In this document: piece by piece, positions 1 to 8,454 of the stretch | Layout: each line of letters starts with the position of its first letter | Numbering within the stretch: position 1 is the first letter of the stretch | Assembly (NCBI RefSeq): GCF_019132875.1 | Contig: NZ_JAHSPF010000005.1 | Coordinates: 186,001 to 250,000, forward strand | Direction: 5' to 3' | Length of the DNA stretch: 64,000 bases | Source: Erwinia phyllosphaerae | Lineage (GTDB): Bacteria > Pseudomonadota > Gammaproteobacteria > Enterobacterales > Enterobacteriaceae | Made by a program: the position numbers and the translations under genes | Notes under the pieces: model-generated | What the model saw: the letters and a program-made list of their open reading frames with translations, nothing else | Database searches by the model: none | Told to the model about the DNA's origin: nothing

Positions 1-622
1 CTCGGCCAAGCAGGCGCGCGATCGTGAATATCAGGCGATTATGCCGCTGAAGGGGAAAATCCTGAATACCTGGGAAGTCTCTTCTGACGAAGTGCTGGCG
101 TCGCAGGAAGTTCACGATATTTCCGTGGCTATCGGCATCGATCCCGACAGCGAAGATATGAGCCAGCTGCGCTACGGCAAAATCTGTATCCTGGCCGATG
201 CGGACTCCGATGGTTTGCATATTGCCACGCTGCTCTGCGCACTCTTTGTGCGCCATTTCCGCGCGCTGGTCAAAAACGGTCACGTCTACGTGGCGATGCC
301 GCCGCTCTACCGCATCGATCTGGGCAAGGAAGTCTGGTATGCGCTGGATGAGGAAGAGAAAGCGGGCATTCTGGATCAGCTGAAGCGCAAGAAAGGCAAG
401 CCTAACGTGCAGCGCTTTAAAGGGCTGGGTGAGATGAACCCACTTCAGCTGCGCGAAACCACGCTGGATCCTAACACCCGTCGTCTGGTGCAGTTAACCA
501 TCGATGATGATGAAGTGGAACAGACGCTGGCGGTGATGGACATGCTGCTGGCGAAGAAACGCTCGGAAGATCGCCGCAACTGGCTGCAGGAAAAGGGCCA
601 CACGGCGGAAATCGAGGTTTAA
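1..622 (+). CDS. parE: DNA topoisomerase IV subunit B, 3' part (ParE)
   Basis: This is the C-terminal part of the ATPase/TOPRIM subunit of topoisomerase IV, which decatenates daughter chromosomes with ParC. The reading frame is already open at base 2, before the first internal ATG at 41, so the gene enters from outside the window and about 207 codons are visible. The visible part matches E. coli ParE nearly residue for residue: the TOPRIM DADSDG acidic motif (about base 197), PLYRIDLGK, the QRFKGLGEMN segment and the conserved end AEIEV. A strong hairpin terminator follows. In E. coli ygiN lies next to parE; here a long accessory block is inserted after it. Confidence 0.98.
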   Translation, partial: SAKQARDREYQAIMPLKGKILNTWEVSSDEVLASQEVHDISVAIGIDPDSEDMSQLRYGKICILADADSDGLHIATLLCALFVRHFRALVKNGHVYVAMPPLYRIDLGKEVWYALDEEEKAGILDQLKRKKGKPNVQRFKGLGEMNPLQLRETTLDPNTRRLVQLTIDDDEVEQTLAVMDMLLAKKRSEDRRNWLQEKGHTAEIEV

Positions 623-641
623 AGATCGGTTGCCAGTGAGG

Positions 642-676
642 AAAACCCGGTTCAGCTGAACCGGGTTTTTTGTTTT
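642..676 (+). terminator. Rho-independent terminator of parE
   Basis: A perfect hairpin with arms AACCCGGTTCAG and CTGAACCGGGTT is followed by a T-rich run, 20 bases after the parE stop codon. Confidence 0.9.
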
Positions 677-684
677 TAAGCACC

Positions 685-770
685 GCCTTTATTTCCGCGC
701 GACGGCGATACCCCCCGTTTTCGCTCAGGAAAGCGGCGCATCCATTGCCTCTATTCCCGCGCGACGGCAA
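685..770. repeat. Two-copy direct repeat between parE and the nucleoside hydrolase
   Basis: A roughly 20-base motif containing CCGCGCGACGGC occurs at 695-706 and again at 757-768, a period of 62, with similar flanks (GCCTTTATTT and GCCTCTATTC). It fills the gap between the parE terminator and the stop codon of the convergent nucleoside hydrolase gene. Function unknown; it resembles the other 3'-intergenic repeats of this window. Confidence 0.5.
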
Positions 771-774
771 CTCG

Positions 775-1695
775 CTAACGCTGCAAAATCGCCAGAAAAG
801 CCGCCTTCACCTTTTCAGCCTCTACGCCCAGGCAGAGGGTTTGCGCGCGGCAGTCTGCATAGGGATCGAAGCGGGAGGCGAGCGGGCTGACTTTATGCAG
901 GGTTTGTCCCAGCGTAATGCCTTCCGTAACCACCCGCACCGGTGCGCTGACGGTGACAAAAAGCTCGGGATGCGTCAGCCATAAAATCGTCAGCGTATCG
1001 TGCAGCGCCATGCCTTCAAATCCTTCCCGCGCCAGGCTGTATTGCAGATAGCCTCTGGAAATCTGCTCTAAAACCGGCATGTTCAGCGCCCGGATCTCGT
1101 CACCGGTAATCAGCACCTCGTGGGTCACGTCCAGCGGCAGCACGGTCACGGGCAGGGCGGAAGAAAACACCTGATCGGCGGCATGCGGATCCTTCCAGAT
1201 ATTAAACTCGCTGTGCGGCGTCACGTTTCCCGCGTGGCCGTTAGTGCCAAAGGCACCGCCCATCATCACCAGCTCTTTTACCAGCGGAATGATATCGGGC
1301 GCCAGGTTGATTGCGGCGGCGATATTGGTCAGCGGGCCGATAGCCACCAGCGTTACTTCGTGCGGCAGCGCCCTGACGGTGTCGATAATAAAGCTGACGG
1401 CGTTGCCCGCCTCTTCATCAAAGGGATTGTCCAGCACGTCGCCTAATCCATCGCCACCGTGTACCGTTGTGGCGCTGGCCGAAGGAGAGAGCGCCAGCGG
1501 ACGCGAGCAGCCGCGAAACACTGGCGCGTTACAGCCAATCAGCTGCGAAAAAAGGCGGGCGTTTTTCACCGCCTGGCCGACCGCTACGTTACCGAACACG
1601 GTCGTAATGCCGAGGATCTGCTGGGTCCTGGCGGCGCAGGCCAGTGCAAAAGCGTCGTCCACACCGATATCCGTATCAAAGATGATTTTTTTCAT
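775..1695 (-). CDS. Nucleoside hydrolase (IunH/RihA superfamily)
   Basis: Predicted calcium-dependent N-ribohydrolase that splits nucleosides into base and ribose in the cytoplasm. The family signature DTDxGxDD is at residues 7-14, an NIWKDPHAAD segment carries the mid-protein active-site residues, and ALHDTL near the C terminus carries the last metal-ligand aspartate. I place the start at the ATG at 1695 (about 306 residues), because the protein then begins MKKIIFDTD as usual for the family; an in-frame TTG at 1710 would add five residues. It lies 28 bases after the ABC transporter fusion gene and probably forms the distal end of that operon. The substrate (purine, pyrimidine or modified nucleoside) cannot be read from the sequence. 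Confidence 0.88.
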   Translation of the reverse strand: MKKIIFDTDIGVDDAFALACAARTQQILGITTVFGNVAVGQAVKNARLFSQLIGCNAPVFRGCSRPLALSPSASATTVHGGDGLGDVLDNPFDEEAGNAVSFIIDTVRALPHEVTLVAIGPLTNIAAAINLAPDIIPLVKELVMMGGAFGTNGHAGNVTPHSEFNIWKDPHAADQVFSSALPVTVLPLDVTHEVLITGDEIRALNMPVLEQISRGYLQYSLAREGFEGMALHDTLTILWLTHPELFVTVSAPVRVVTEGITLGQTLHKVSPLASRFDPYADCRAQTLCLGVEAEKVKAAFLAILQR

Positions 1696-1723
1696 CGCAT
1701 GCTCGCTCAATAAACGAAGAGGG

Positions 1724-3265
1724 CTAGCGCGGCAAGGCGTCCAGCTCGGGCGAAAAATGTACGTCTTTCAGGAAGGCGCTGACGCGAGGATGGTCGCCGC
1801 CGCGCAGAGCGTCCGGGGCATCATCGCAGACCACGCGGCCTTTCTCCATAAAGACAATGCGATCGGAGACCTTGAAGGCGAAATTCATCTCGTGCGTCAC
1901 AATTATCATCGTAATGCCTTCACCCGCCAGGTTTTCAATTACCTTTAACACCTCGTTGACCTTTTCAGGATCCAGCGCGGAAGTCGGTTCGTCAAACAGC
2001 ATAATTTGCGGGCGCATCATCAGCGCACGGGCGATGGCGACGCGCTGTTGCTGGCCGCCGGAAAGCTGATGCGGATATTTAAATGCGTGCTCCAGCATGC
2101 CAACCTTTTGCAGCAGCACGCAGGCGTGATGCTTCAGCTCGCTAAGCGGCGCCAGACGATGATAGCGCGGAGCCAACAGCAGATTGTTCATCACGGTAAG
2201 GTGAGGAAACAGATTAAAGCTCTGGAATACCATTCCAATATTTAACCGATGTTCGTCGTGCTCAATAAAGCGCGGCCGGTGCGCGCCCTGCTGGCTAAGG
2301 CGGATAAAAGGCTGGCCGTTGATGCGGATTTCGCCGTTATCGATCTGTTCCAGACCGTTCAGTAAGCGGATCAGGGTGGTTTTTCCCGAGCCGGAAGGGC
2401 CAATCACGGAAACCACTTCGCCCGGCTGAACCTGTAGGCTTACCGCGCCCAGCACTTCCACATTGTTATAGGCTTTATGCAATTTTGCCGCCTGTAAAGC
2501 AGGTGCCTCGCCCACGGTCTGGCGCACGGCGGCGGAAAAAGGCCTGGCTGCCAGCGTGGTCAAAGCGGTATCGGGCTTGCGGGCGCTGTTCCTGCGGGTC
2601 ACGTCCAGATAGCGCTCCAGTCGCTTCAGCAAGAAGTCGAATACCGTCACGATAAAGACATAATAAAATGCCACCGCCGCCATGGTTTCCATTACCAGAA
2701 AATTCTGCGAATAGAGGCGTTGGCCAACCATCAGGATCTCGGTAAGCGAGATCACGGACACCAGCGAGCTAAGCTTGACGATAGAAATATACTCATTGGC
2801 CAGCGACGGCAGCGCCACGCGCAGCGCCTGCGGGATCACCACGCGCCACTGGATGCCTACATAGCGCAATCCTAGCGCCCGCGCGGCTTCCCGCTGGCCT
2901 TTGGGAATAGCCAGCAGGCCGCCGCGATGAATTTCGGCAATATAGGCCGTTTCGCTCAATACCAGCGCAATCAGCCCGGCCCAGAAAGGATCGCTGAGCA
3001 GGCCGCTCGTGCCGGGCAGCGCCTGCGGCAGGTTATAGACAAAAATCAGCAGCACCAGCAGCGGCAAACTGCGAAACAGCCAGATATAAGCGCGGGCGGG
3101 CAGTGACAGCCAGGGGCGCGAGGCCTGCTTGCCCAGCGCCAGCACAAAACCCAGCACGATGCTGATGATCCAGCTTGCCAGGCTCAGCTTGATGACCGTC
3201 CAGGTCGCCAGCCAGAAATCTGCATCGTCAAGCAGGCTTAGTAAGTAGTTCCAGTCGAAAGTCAT
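1724..3265 (-). CDS. Amino-acid-type ABC transporter, permease fused to ATPase
   Basis: One 513-residue polypeptide carries two normally separate subunits of a polar amino acid uptake system. Residues 1 to about 225 are a HisM/GlnP-type permease with several membrane segments and an EAA loop (EAARALGL near 126). A linker of about 40 residues follows. Residues from about 260 are a GlnQ/HisP-type ATPase with Walker A GPSGSGKT (289-296), signature LSGGQQQR (401-408) and Walker B with D-loop DEPTSALD (about 425-432). The ATG at 3265 is preceded by AGGAG at good spacing and is preferred over a GTG at 3280. Such fusions are known but uncommon. The binding protein gene lies immediately upstream, so the operon supplies a complete importer. 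Confidence 0.93.
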   Translation of the reverse strand: MTFDWNYLLSLLDDADFWLATWTVIKLSLASWIISIVLGFVLALGKQASRPWLSLPARAYIWLFRSLPLLVLLIFVYNLPQALPGTSGLLSDPFWAGLIALVLSETAYIAEIHRGGLLAIPKGQREAARALGLRYVGIQWRVVIPQALRVALPSLANEYISIVKLSSLVSVISLTEILMVGQRLYSQNFLVMETMAAVAFYYVFIVTVFDFLLKRLERYLDVTRRNSARKPDTALTTLAARPFSAAVRQTVGEAPALQAAKLHKAYNNVEVLGAVSLQVQPGEVVSVIGPSGSGKTTLIRLLNGLEQIDNGEIRINGQPFIRLSQQGAHRPRFIEHDEHRLNIGMVFQSFNLFPHLTVMNNLLLAPRYHRLAPLSELKHHACVLLQKVGMLEHAFKYPHQLSGGQQQRVAIARALMMRPQIMLFDEPTSALDPEKVNEVLKVIENLAGEGITMIIVTHEMNFAFKVSDRIVFMEKGRVVCDDAPDALRGGDHPRVSAFLKDVHFSPELDALPR

Positions 3266-3286
3266 ATCAGCTCCTGGCACCAGGGA

Positions 3287-4099
3287 TTAAGGTTTCAGCG
3301 CCTTGACATCGGCATCCTGCGGTTCCGCCAGGTGGTACTTCTGTAACAGCGTGGCGTAGTTGCCACTGGCCTTATAGGCGGCGATACCGTCGATAAGCTG
3401 CTGTTTAAATGCCGTATTCTCTTTGCTGACGCCCAGCCCAATCAGCACAGGATAAAGCAGCGAATCTGAGCTCACCGCCAGGCGGCCACGCATCTTTGCC
3501 ACCAGCTGGCTGGCGACCGCGGCATCGGTCATTTGTACTTCAACCGCGTGGGAAAGCAGCGCCTGCGTGGTCTGCGGATCGGTGGAGTATTCGCTGACCA
3601 TAATTGGCTTCAGACCCTGTTTCGCGCAGTAGTCTGTAGAAAGCGCGTGCAGTTTTTCCAGCCAGTAGGTGCCCTGCATAGAGCCCACTTTATGGCCGCA
3701 AAGCTCCTCTGGTTTTTTCGGTTTAAAGCTGCTGCTCTGCAACGTAATTAGCGACTCGCCGGTTTTTAGATAGGGGATCATCTCAATGATCTTCTGGCGT
3801 TCCGGCGTGATAAACAGCGCGGAAGCGATCAGCTCATAGCGTTTTGACTGAAGACCCGGGATCAGGCTGGTAAAGCGCGTATCGACATACACGGGCTGAA
3901 GCTTCATCGCCTGCGCCACGCCGTTAATAAATTCGATATCAAAACCGGCCGGCGTTTTGCCATCCAGGTACTCATAGGGCGGAAAGGTCATATCGGTACC
4001 GACCATAAGTTTTCCCGGCGTCATTACTGCGGCCTGAGCGCCAGCGGCGGCAACAGAAAAAACGGCGGCGGTAGCAAGGTGGCGAAAGTTAATCATCAT
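3287..4099 (-). CDS. Periplasmic amino acid-binding protein of the ABC importer
   Basis: This 270-residue protein is a family 3 solute-binding protein. It has a Sec signal peptide (about residues 1-23, ending AGAQA) and then the family opening, GxDMTFPPYEY with GFDIEFINGVAQAM. It delivers a polar amino acid or similar zwitterion to the fused permease-ATPase encoded 21 bases downstream. GGAG precedes the ATG at 4099. The exact ligand cannot be deduced; the neighbouring RidA, DUF1028 and M20 genes suggest an acylated or otherwise modified amino acid, which is inference. Confidence 0.93.
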   Translation of the reverse strand: MMINFRHLATAAVFSVAAAGAQAAVMTPGKLMVGTDMTFPPYEYLDGKTPAGFDIEFINGVAQAMKLQPVYVDTRFTSLIPGLQSKRYELIASALFITPERQKIIEMIPYLKTGESLITLQSSSFKPKKPEELCGHKVGSMQGTYWLEKLHALSTDYCAKQGLKPIMVSEYSTDPQTTQALLSHAVEVQMTDAAVASQLVAKMRGRLAVSSDSLLYPVLIGLGVSKENTAFKQQLIDGIAAYKASGNYATLLQKYHLAEPQDADVKALKP

Positions 4100-4161
4100 T
4101 ATTCTCCGGTGCAGGTGAGTCAGTTTTTAGCCCGGCGCATGCTCATCGCCGGACCTTATTT

Positions 4162-4674
4162 TTAATGCTGATCGCGCTGGATCAGGACAAACTGCCGTGC
4201 CTGTCTGGCCAGCGGCGTGCCGTGGTGGCGATAAACGGTTGTGACCTCTCCCGTCAGCAGAACGCAGCCGTACAGCGTCAGCCGTTCCACCAGCAAACAG
4301 TCAAGGCTGGCGACAGCACCGGACAGGAGCGGATTACCTTCAGCGCTGCTTTGCCAGCTACCATGCGTAAAGGCTTCGCTGGTCGGGGACATTTTCGTGA
4401 ACAGCGAAGCCAGCGCTTTCTGTCCCTCAGCCAGTACGTTGACGCAAAAGCAGCCGTTAGCCTGCACAACCGAGCCAAAAGGCTGATCGGACGGCAGTAC
4501 AATAACCAGCAGCCGACGCTCGGCACAAAGTGAAGCAAAAGTGGTAACAGTGCAGCCAGCCTGGCCGCCGGGGCCATCGCTGGCCGCGATGGCGACGCCG
4601 GTCACGCAGCTCTCCATCGCGTTGATAAAAGCGTTGCGGGCAATCGACGGCAGAGCCTGAACGGTAGAGACCAT
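4162..4674 (-). CDS. Flavin reductase-like domain protein (RutF/HpaC type)
   Basis: A 170-residue single-domain protein of the flavin reductase-like FMN-binding family. The fold signature is visible in CVTGVAIAAS, the CTVTTFASLC segment, the buried FCVNVLAEGQ segment and the C-terminal GEVTTVYRHHGTPL. Family members use NAD(P)H to reduce FMN for a two-component monooxygenase (as RutF does for RutA). No such oxygenase is encoded in the surrounding operons, so its partner is either elsewhere or it acts alone. It is the promoter-proximal gene of the leftward operon and diverges from the RidA gene across 226 bases. An AGGAA ribosome site precedes the ATG. Confidence 0.85.
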   Translation of the reverse strand: MVSTVQALPSIARNAFINAMESCVTGVAIAASDGPGGQAGCTVTTFASLCAERRLLVIVLPSDQPFGSVVQANGCFCVNVLAEGQKALASLFTKMSPTSEAFTHGSWQSSAEGNPLLSGAVASLDCLLVERLTLYGCVLLTGEVTTVYRHHGTPLARQARQFVLIQRDQH

Positions 4675-4900
4675 AGCGAATTCCTGTGCAAGTGAAGTCT
4701 GAGTATGTTCATGGCGTCCGCAAAAGATAAATGCGTATTTTTTTATGCTAAGGCACCAAAAAAACGAGGCAGTAACAGGCCAGTTTTTCCTTAGCTTCTA
4801 CAGAGAAAAAACCTTATTTATTTTCCCGGCGCTAAAGCACAAAAATGAGGCTTAAGCTGGCGGCAGTGCCAGCGTCACTTTTGCCCAGAGGGAATCGCCC
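4675..4900. promoter_or_regulatory. Divergent promoter region, flavin reductase / RidA operons
   Basis: This 226-base gap separates two divergent operons and must hold both promoters; it is AT-rich in the middle (about 4730-4830). An inverted pair GCTGGC/GCCAGC lies near 4855-4872. It is the natural target of the LysR regulator encoded at the end of the rightward operon, but I could not define a specific operator. Confidence 0.55.
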
Positions 4901-5320
4901 ATGAGCCAACCAACCCATACCCGCATTCGCATGTTCAATACCAAAGACACCTATCCCAACCAGACGCTGGATAACGATCTGTGTCAGGCGGTGCGGGCTG
5001 GCAACACCGTTTACGTGCGCGGTCAGGTCGGCACCGATTTCGCCGGTAATCTGGTCGGGCTGGGCGATGCCGGTTTACAGGCTGAGCAGGCGATGAAAAA
5101 TATTCAACAGCTGCTGGCCGAAGCGGGCAGCGACCTGAGCCATATTGTTAAAACCACTACTTACATCATCGATCCGCGCTACCGCGAGGCGGTTTATCAG
5201 GTCACCGGCAAATGGCTGCGCGGCGTTTTTCCCATTTCTACCGGCCTGGTAGTTTCGGCGCTGGCGCAGCCGCAGTGGCTGGTGGAAATTGACGTTATCG
5301 CCGTGATCCCGGAGGCATAA
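4901..5320 (+). CDS. RidA/YjgF family protein
   Basis: A 139-residue RidA-superfamily protein (trimeric chorismate mutase-like fold). Family features are NTVYVRGQVGTD, the QAEQAMKNIQQLLAEAG helix and the C-terminal LVEIDVIAVIPEA. Canonical RidA hydrolyses reactive enamines or imines such as 2-aminoacrylate; the catabolic homologue RutC acts in pyrimidine breakdown. This copy has extra N-terminal residues compared with the roughly 128-residue housekeeping RidA and sits in an operon, which suggests a pathway-specific role. One base separates it from the DUF1028 gene. Confidence 0.9.
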   Translation: MSQPTHTRIRMFNTKDTYPNQTLDNDLCQAVRAGNTVYVRGQVGTDFAGNLVGLGDAGLQAEQAMKNIQQLLAEAGSDLSHIVKTTTYIIDPRYREAVYQVTGKWLRGVFPISTGLVVSALAQPQWLVEIDVIAVIPEA

Positions 5321-5321
5321 C

Positions 5322-5999
5322 ATGACTTTTTCTATTGCCGGTTTTTGTCCACGCAGCGGCCAGTACGGCATCGCGCTCAGCTCCTCCAGCATGGCCGTAG
5401 CGGCGCGCTGTCCATGGCTGATGAGCGGCGTGGGCGCGGTTTCCAGCCAGAACGTCACGCTGCCCTCGATAGGCCCGGCCATCCTGCAACGTCTGGCGCA
5501 GCATGAGAACGCCGGGTCCGCACTCAAAGCGGTAATGGACGCGGAACCCTGGGCCGACTGGCGGCAGGTCACGGTGCTGGACCGTCACGGCCAAAGCGCC
5601 GTTTTCTGTGGCTCGCGTACCCTGGGCGTGCACCATAGCCGCCAGGGCCTGAACTGCGTTGCCGCAGGTAATATGCTGGCAAACACCGGTGTCATTGAGG
5701 CGATGGTCAGCCAGTTTTGCGCTGATACCACGCTGGCGCTGGGCGACCGCCTGATCGCCGCTTTACAGGCCGGTTTACGCGAAGGTGGCGAAGCCGGGCC
5801 GGTAGCTTCAGCCGGCATCAAAATCGTCAGCAGCGAGAGCTGGCCGCTTACCGATCTGCGCATTGACTGGCACGAGCAGGATGCAATTGGCGAACTGGCG
5901 CGGCTCTGGCAGCGGTGGCAGCCGCAGAGCGAAGCCTATCTGGCCCGCGCCATCAATCCTGCCGAAGCACCTCGCTATGGCGTGCCCGGCGATGAGTAA
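5322..5999 (+). CDS. DUF1028 family protein (predicted Ntn-hydrolase)
   Basis: A 225-residue protein recognisable as DUF1028 by its start (MTFSIAGFCPRSGQYGIAL), the VAARCPWL and GAVSSQN segments, the FCGSRTLG segment and the AAGNMLA motif. The family is predicted to be an N-terminal-nucleophile-like amidohydrolase, but its reaction is largely uncharacterised. It is sandwiched between the RidA gene (gap of one base) and the M20 hydrolase gene (8-base overlap), so all three proteins are made from one mRNA. The context supports amide-bond cleavage in the same pathway; this is inference. Confidence 0.88.
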   Translation: MTFSIAGFCPRSGQYGIALSSSSMAVAARCPWLMSGVGAVSSQNVTLPSIGPAILQRLAQHENAGSALKAVMDAEPWADWRQVTVLDRHGQSAVFCGSRTLGVHHSRQGLNCVAAGNMLANTGVIEAMVSQFCADTTLALGDRLIAALQAGLREGGEAGPVASAGIKIVSSESWPLTDLRIDWHEQDAIGELARLWQRWQPQSEAYLARAINPAEAPRYGVPGDE

Positions 6000-7146
6000 T
6001 CCAGCCACCCGCGAGCTGCTGGCAGACCTTATCGCTTTCGCCACGGTCAGCCGCGACAGCAATCTGGCGCTGATTGATTACGTGCAGCGCTACCTGGCGC
6101 GCTACGGTATCGACAGCGAAATGATTGCCGACGCCAGCGGCGAGAAGGCCAATCTGCTGGCGGTTATCGGCCCGCAGGATCGGCCGGGCATTGTGCTTTC
6201 GGGCCATACCGACGTGGTGCCGGTCAGCGGTCAGCAATGGCACAGCGATCCTTTTGTGCTGCGTGAAACGAACGGTAAACTTTTTGGTCGCGGCACGGCC
6301 GACATGAAAAGTTGGCTTGCCGCCGTGCTGGCGCTGGTGCCGCAGTTGATTGCACAGCCGCTGCGCATGCCGGTCTGGATCGCTTTCAGCCACGATGAAG
6401 AAGTAGGCTGCAAAGGTGTGCCGACACTGCTGGCACGGCTGGCGCAAAAAACATTGCCGGCGCTCTGCCTGGTTGGCGAGCCTACGGAAATGCGTCCCGT
6501 TTTCGGCCATAAAGGCAAAATTGCGCTGCGTTGCGAGGTCACCGGCCATGCCGCTCATTCGGCCTATACGCCGCAGGGCGTTAACGCCATCGAATACGCG
6601 GTGCGCATCATCCAGTCATTAATGACGCTGGCAGAGCGGCTGAAGCAGGAGCGCAATCCGGCGTTCGATCCGCCTTTCTCCACGCTGCAAACGGGCGTTA
6701 TCCACGGCGGCGAGGCGCTAAATATCGTGCCTGAGCGCTGCTGGTTCGACTTTGAAATCCGCTCGCTGCCCGGCGTTTCGGTACAGCCGCTGGTCGATGA
6801 AATCATCCACTGGTCTCAGCAGCATCTGCTGCCAGAGATGCGGCAGATTGCCGTCGGCTGCGATATTACCTTTACCCCGTTAAGTCATTACCCGGGTCTA
6901 CAAACGCAGGCCGCGACCACGCTTGAGCAAGTGCTGGCCCTCTTACCGCCACCCGCCGCCGTCAACACCGTTGCTTTTGGCACTGAAGGCGGCCTGTTCC
7001 AGCAGCTCGGCATCCCTACGCTGATCTGCGGCCCAGGCTCAATGGCACAGGGCCATAAGGCCGGCGAATTTGTTAGCCTGCCTCAGCTGGCCGCCTGCGA
7101 CACGTTTTTGGCTGACCTGTGTTGCTGGCTGCGTGAACCGACGTAA
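5992..7146 (+). CDS. M20 family amidohydrolase, ArgE-like (N-acyl amino acid deacylase)
   Basis: A 384-residue zinc metallopeptidase of family M20, close to acetylornithine deacetylase in length and layout. Metal-site motifs are SGHTDVVPV, GRGTADMKSW, FSHDEEVGCKG and VGEPTEM; a dimerisation domain is inserted (GKIALRCEVTGHAAHS onwards) and GPGSMAQGHKAGEFV closes the active site. The start is the ATG at 5992, which overlaps the DUF1028 stop; a longer frame from 5863 lies inside that gene. Since a catabolic ABC importer is next door, the substrate is probably an imported N-acyl amino acid rather than acetylornithine, though true ArgE activity cannot be excluded. Confidence 0.9.
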   Translation: MSNPATRELLADLIAFATVSRDSNLALIDYVQRYLARYGIDSEMIADASGEKANLLAVIGPQDRPGIVLSGHTDVVPVSGQQWHSDPFVLRETNGKLFGRGTADMKSWLAAVLALVPQLIAQPLRMPVWIAFSHDEEVGCKGVPTLLARLAQKTLPALCLVGEPTEMRPVFGHKGKIALRCEVTGHAAHSAYTPQGVNAIEYAVRIIQSLMTLAERLKQERNPAFDPPFSTLQTGVIHGGEALNIVPERCWFDFEIRSLPGVSVQPLVDEIIHWSQQHLLPEMRQIAVGCDITFTPLSHYPGLQTQAATTLEQVLALLPPPAAVNTVAFGTEGGLFQQLGIPTLICGPGSMAQGHKAGEFVSLPQLAACDTFLADLCCWLREPT

Positions 7147-7155
7147 CATGGCGCG

Positions 7156-8106
7156 TCAGGCCTGGGCCGCCTGCGGGACTCTTTCACTGCCGCTAAGGTG
7201 GGCCGGCGTCAGCTCCTGCGAGCGGCAGTAATCCATAAAAAGCTGCGTCGGGCGCGTCGGCTCCGCATGCCGCAGATGCGCCATCACCAGACAAGAACCC
7301 TCCATCTCATCGCGGATCGTTACTCGCTTCACCCGCTTACCGTCATAGGTAAAGTCAGGAAAAGGCCGCGTTACCAACAGTGAAAAGCCAAAGCCCTGAC
7401 CAACCATGCAGCGTACCATCTCAATCGACGGGGAACTGAAGGCGACGTTCGGCGACAATCCCTTTTGCTTGAAGATATCCAGGAAATAGTTGCGGCTCGG
7501 CACTACGTCCAGCAGGATCATCGGCTCATGGCTCAGCTCTTCCAGACTTACGCTGTCGCGCAGGGCCAGCGGATGATCGTCAGGCAGCAGCGCGTAGGGC
7601 TTTTGCGGAGCCTTTAACTGTTCGGCATGAATGCTGCTGTCCAGCTCGTGACGATAAAGAATAGCCATATCAAAACGGCCGCGATGTAGGCCATCGGTCA
7701 GCTCGTGCTGCTCACCGTCGTAAATCTGCACTTCAATATTGGGATAGAGCTTTTTAAATCCGGCGATCAGCTTGGGCATATAGAGCGGTGCGGCGGTCTC
7801 AAAACAGCCTACCGATAGCGTGCCCGCCACCATATCGTTATCCGCCCGGGCGTTTTGCTCAAACTGACGCGACATCCTGATAAGCTCTGCAGCCTTTTCA
7901 TAAAAACGGCGGCCGCTCGGCGTCAGGGAGACGCCCTGTGCGTGATGGCGGATAAACAGCTGTTGCTCAAAACTCTCCTCCAGGCTTTTGATGGCGGTAG
8001 AAATAGAAGGCTGGGCAATATGCAAATGGCGGGACGCCTCGGCGATACTGTGATGCTCCACCACGGTAATAAAGTATTTCAACTGTCTGAGGGTGAAATG
8101 GGCCAT
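7156..8106 (-). CDS. LysR family transcriptional regulator
   Basis: A 316-residue LysR-type regulator. The winged helix-turn-helix occupies residues 1-60 (FTLRQLKYFITVVEHHS, SRHLHIAQPSIS) and the co-inducer domain follows from about residue 90. It is convergent with the M20 gene (9 bases apart) and divergent from the GH3 gene across 348 bases, so it could control the RidA operon, the GH3-transporter operon or both. The effector is unknown. Confidence 0.93.
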   Translation of the reverse strand: MAHFTLRQLKYFITVVEHHSIAEASRHLHIAQPSISTAIKSLEESFEQQLFIRHHAQGVSLTPSGRRFYEKAAELIRMSRQFEQNARADNDMVAGTLSVGCFETAAPLYMPKLIAGFKKLYPNIEVQIYDGEQHELTDGLHRGRFDMAILYRHELDSSIHAEQLKAPQKPYALLPDDHPLALRDSVSLEELSHEPMILLDVVPSRNYFLDIFKQKGLSPNVAFSSPSIEMVRCMVGQGFGFSLLVTRPFPDFTYDGKRVKRVTIRDEMEGSCLVMAHLRHAEPTRPTQLFMDYCRSQELTPAHLSGSERVPQAAQA

Positions 8107-8454
8107 GGGCAGGTGCTCTCTCTGGATAGTATTTGTATAGGTCAGAGCTTTCGGTAAAGAGTAAAAAGCGATCTAGCTAAGGAAGAGCAATAAGCGTGCC
8201 AGTAAAAAATGCAGCACAGAGCAAAAAAAGCCGCTGCGGCTGCGCTCAAATTGTGCAACTCCCGTCTCAAAAGCGCCATTCCGGGGCAATAACGCCACAG
8301 GGTTTTTTGCTGGCTTAATGCCCACGCTGCATAGTTTTTTTAACCTTAGTAACAAGCAAATTACTACTTTCTCCGCGCTTTCGGAGCGGGCCATAGTGAA
8401 GCCTGTTTCCGTGGCGATCGCTCGCCACGTCACCTGACGGGGAAGAGTAAAGGC
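8107..8454. promoter_or_regulatory. Divergent promoter region, lysR / GH3 operon
   Basis: This is 348 bases without a credible gene. It must contain the promoters of lysR (leftward) and of the GH3 operon (rightward). A GC-rich inverted repeat at 8230-8240 flanked by seven A residues looks like a weak leftward terminator, but its stem is too short to claim. A 100-codon minus-strand frame (8173-8475) has no recognisable protein features and is rejected. Confidence 0.5.

Noticed and set aside
4741-4860. Possible shared operator in the RidA (about 4777) and monooxygenase (about 14920) promoter regions (both contain GGCCAGTTTTT)
   Set aside because: The match is only about 11 bases in AT-rich DNA and is not part of a symmetric site; chance cannot be excluded.
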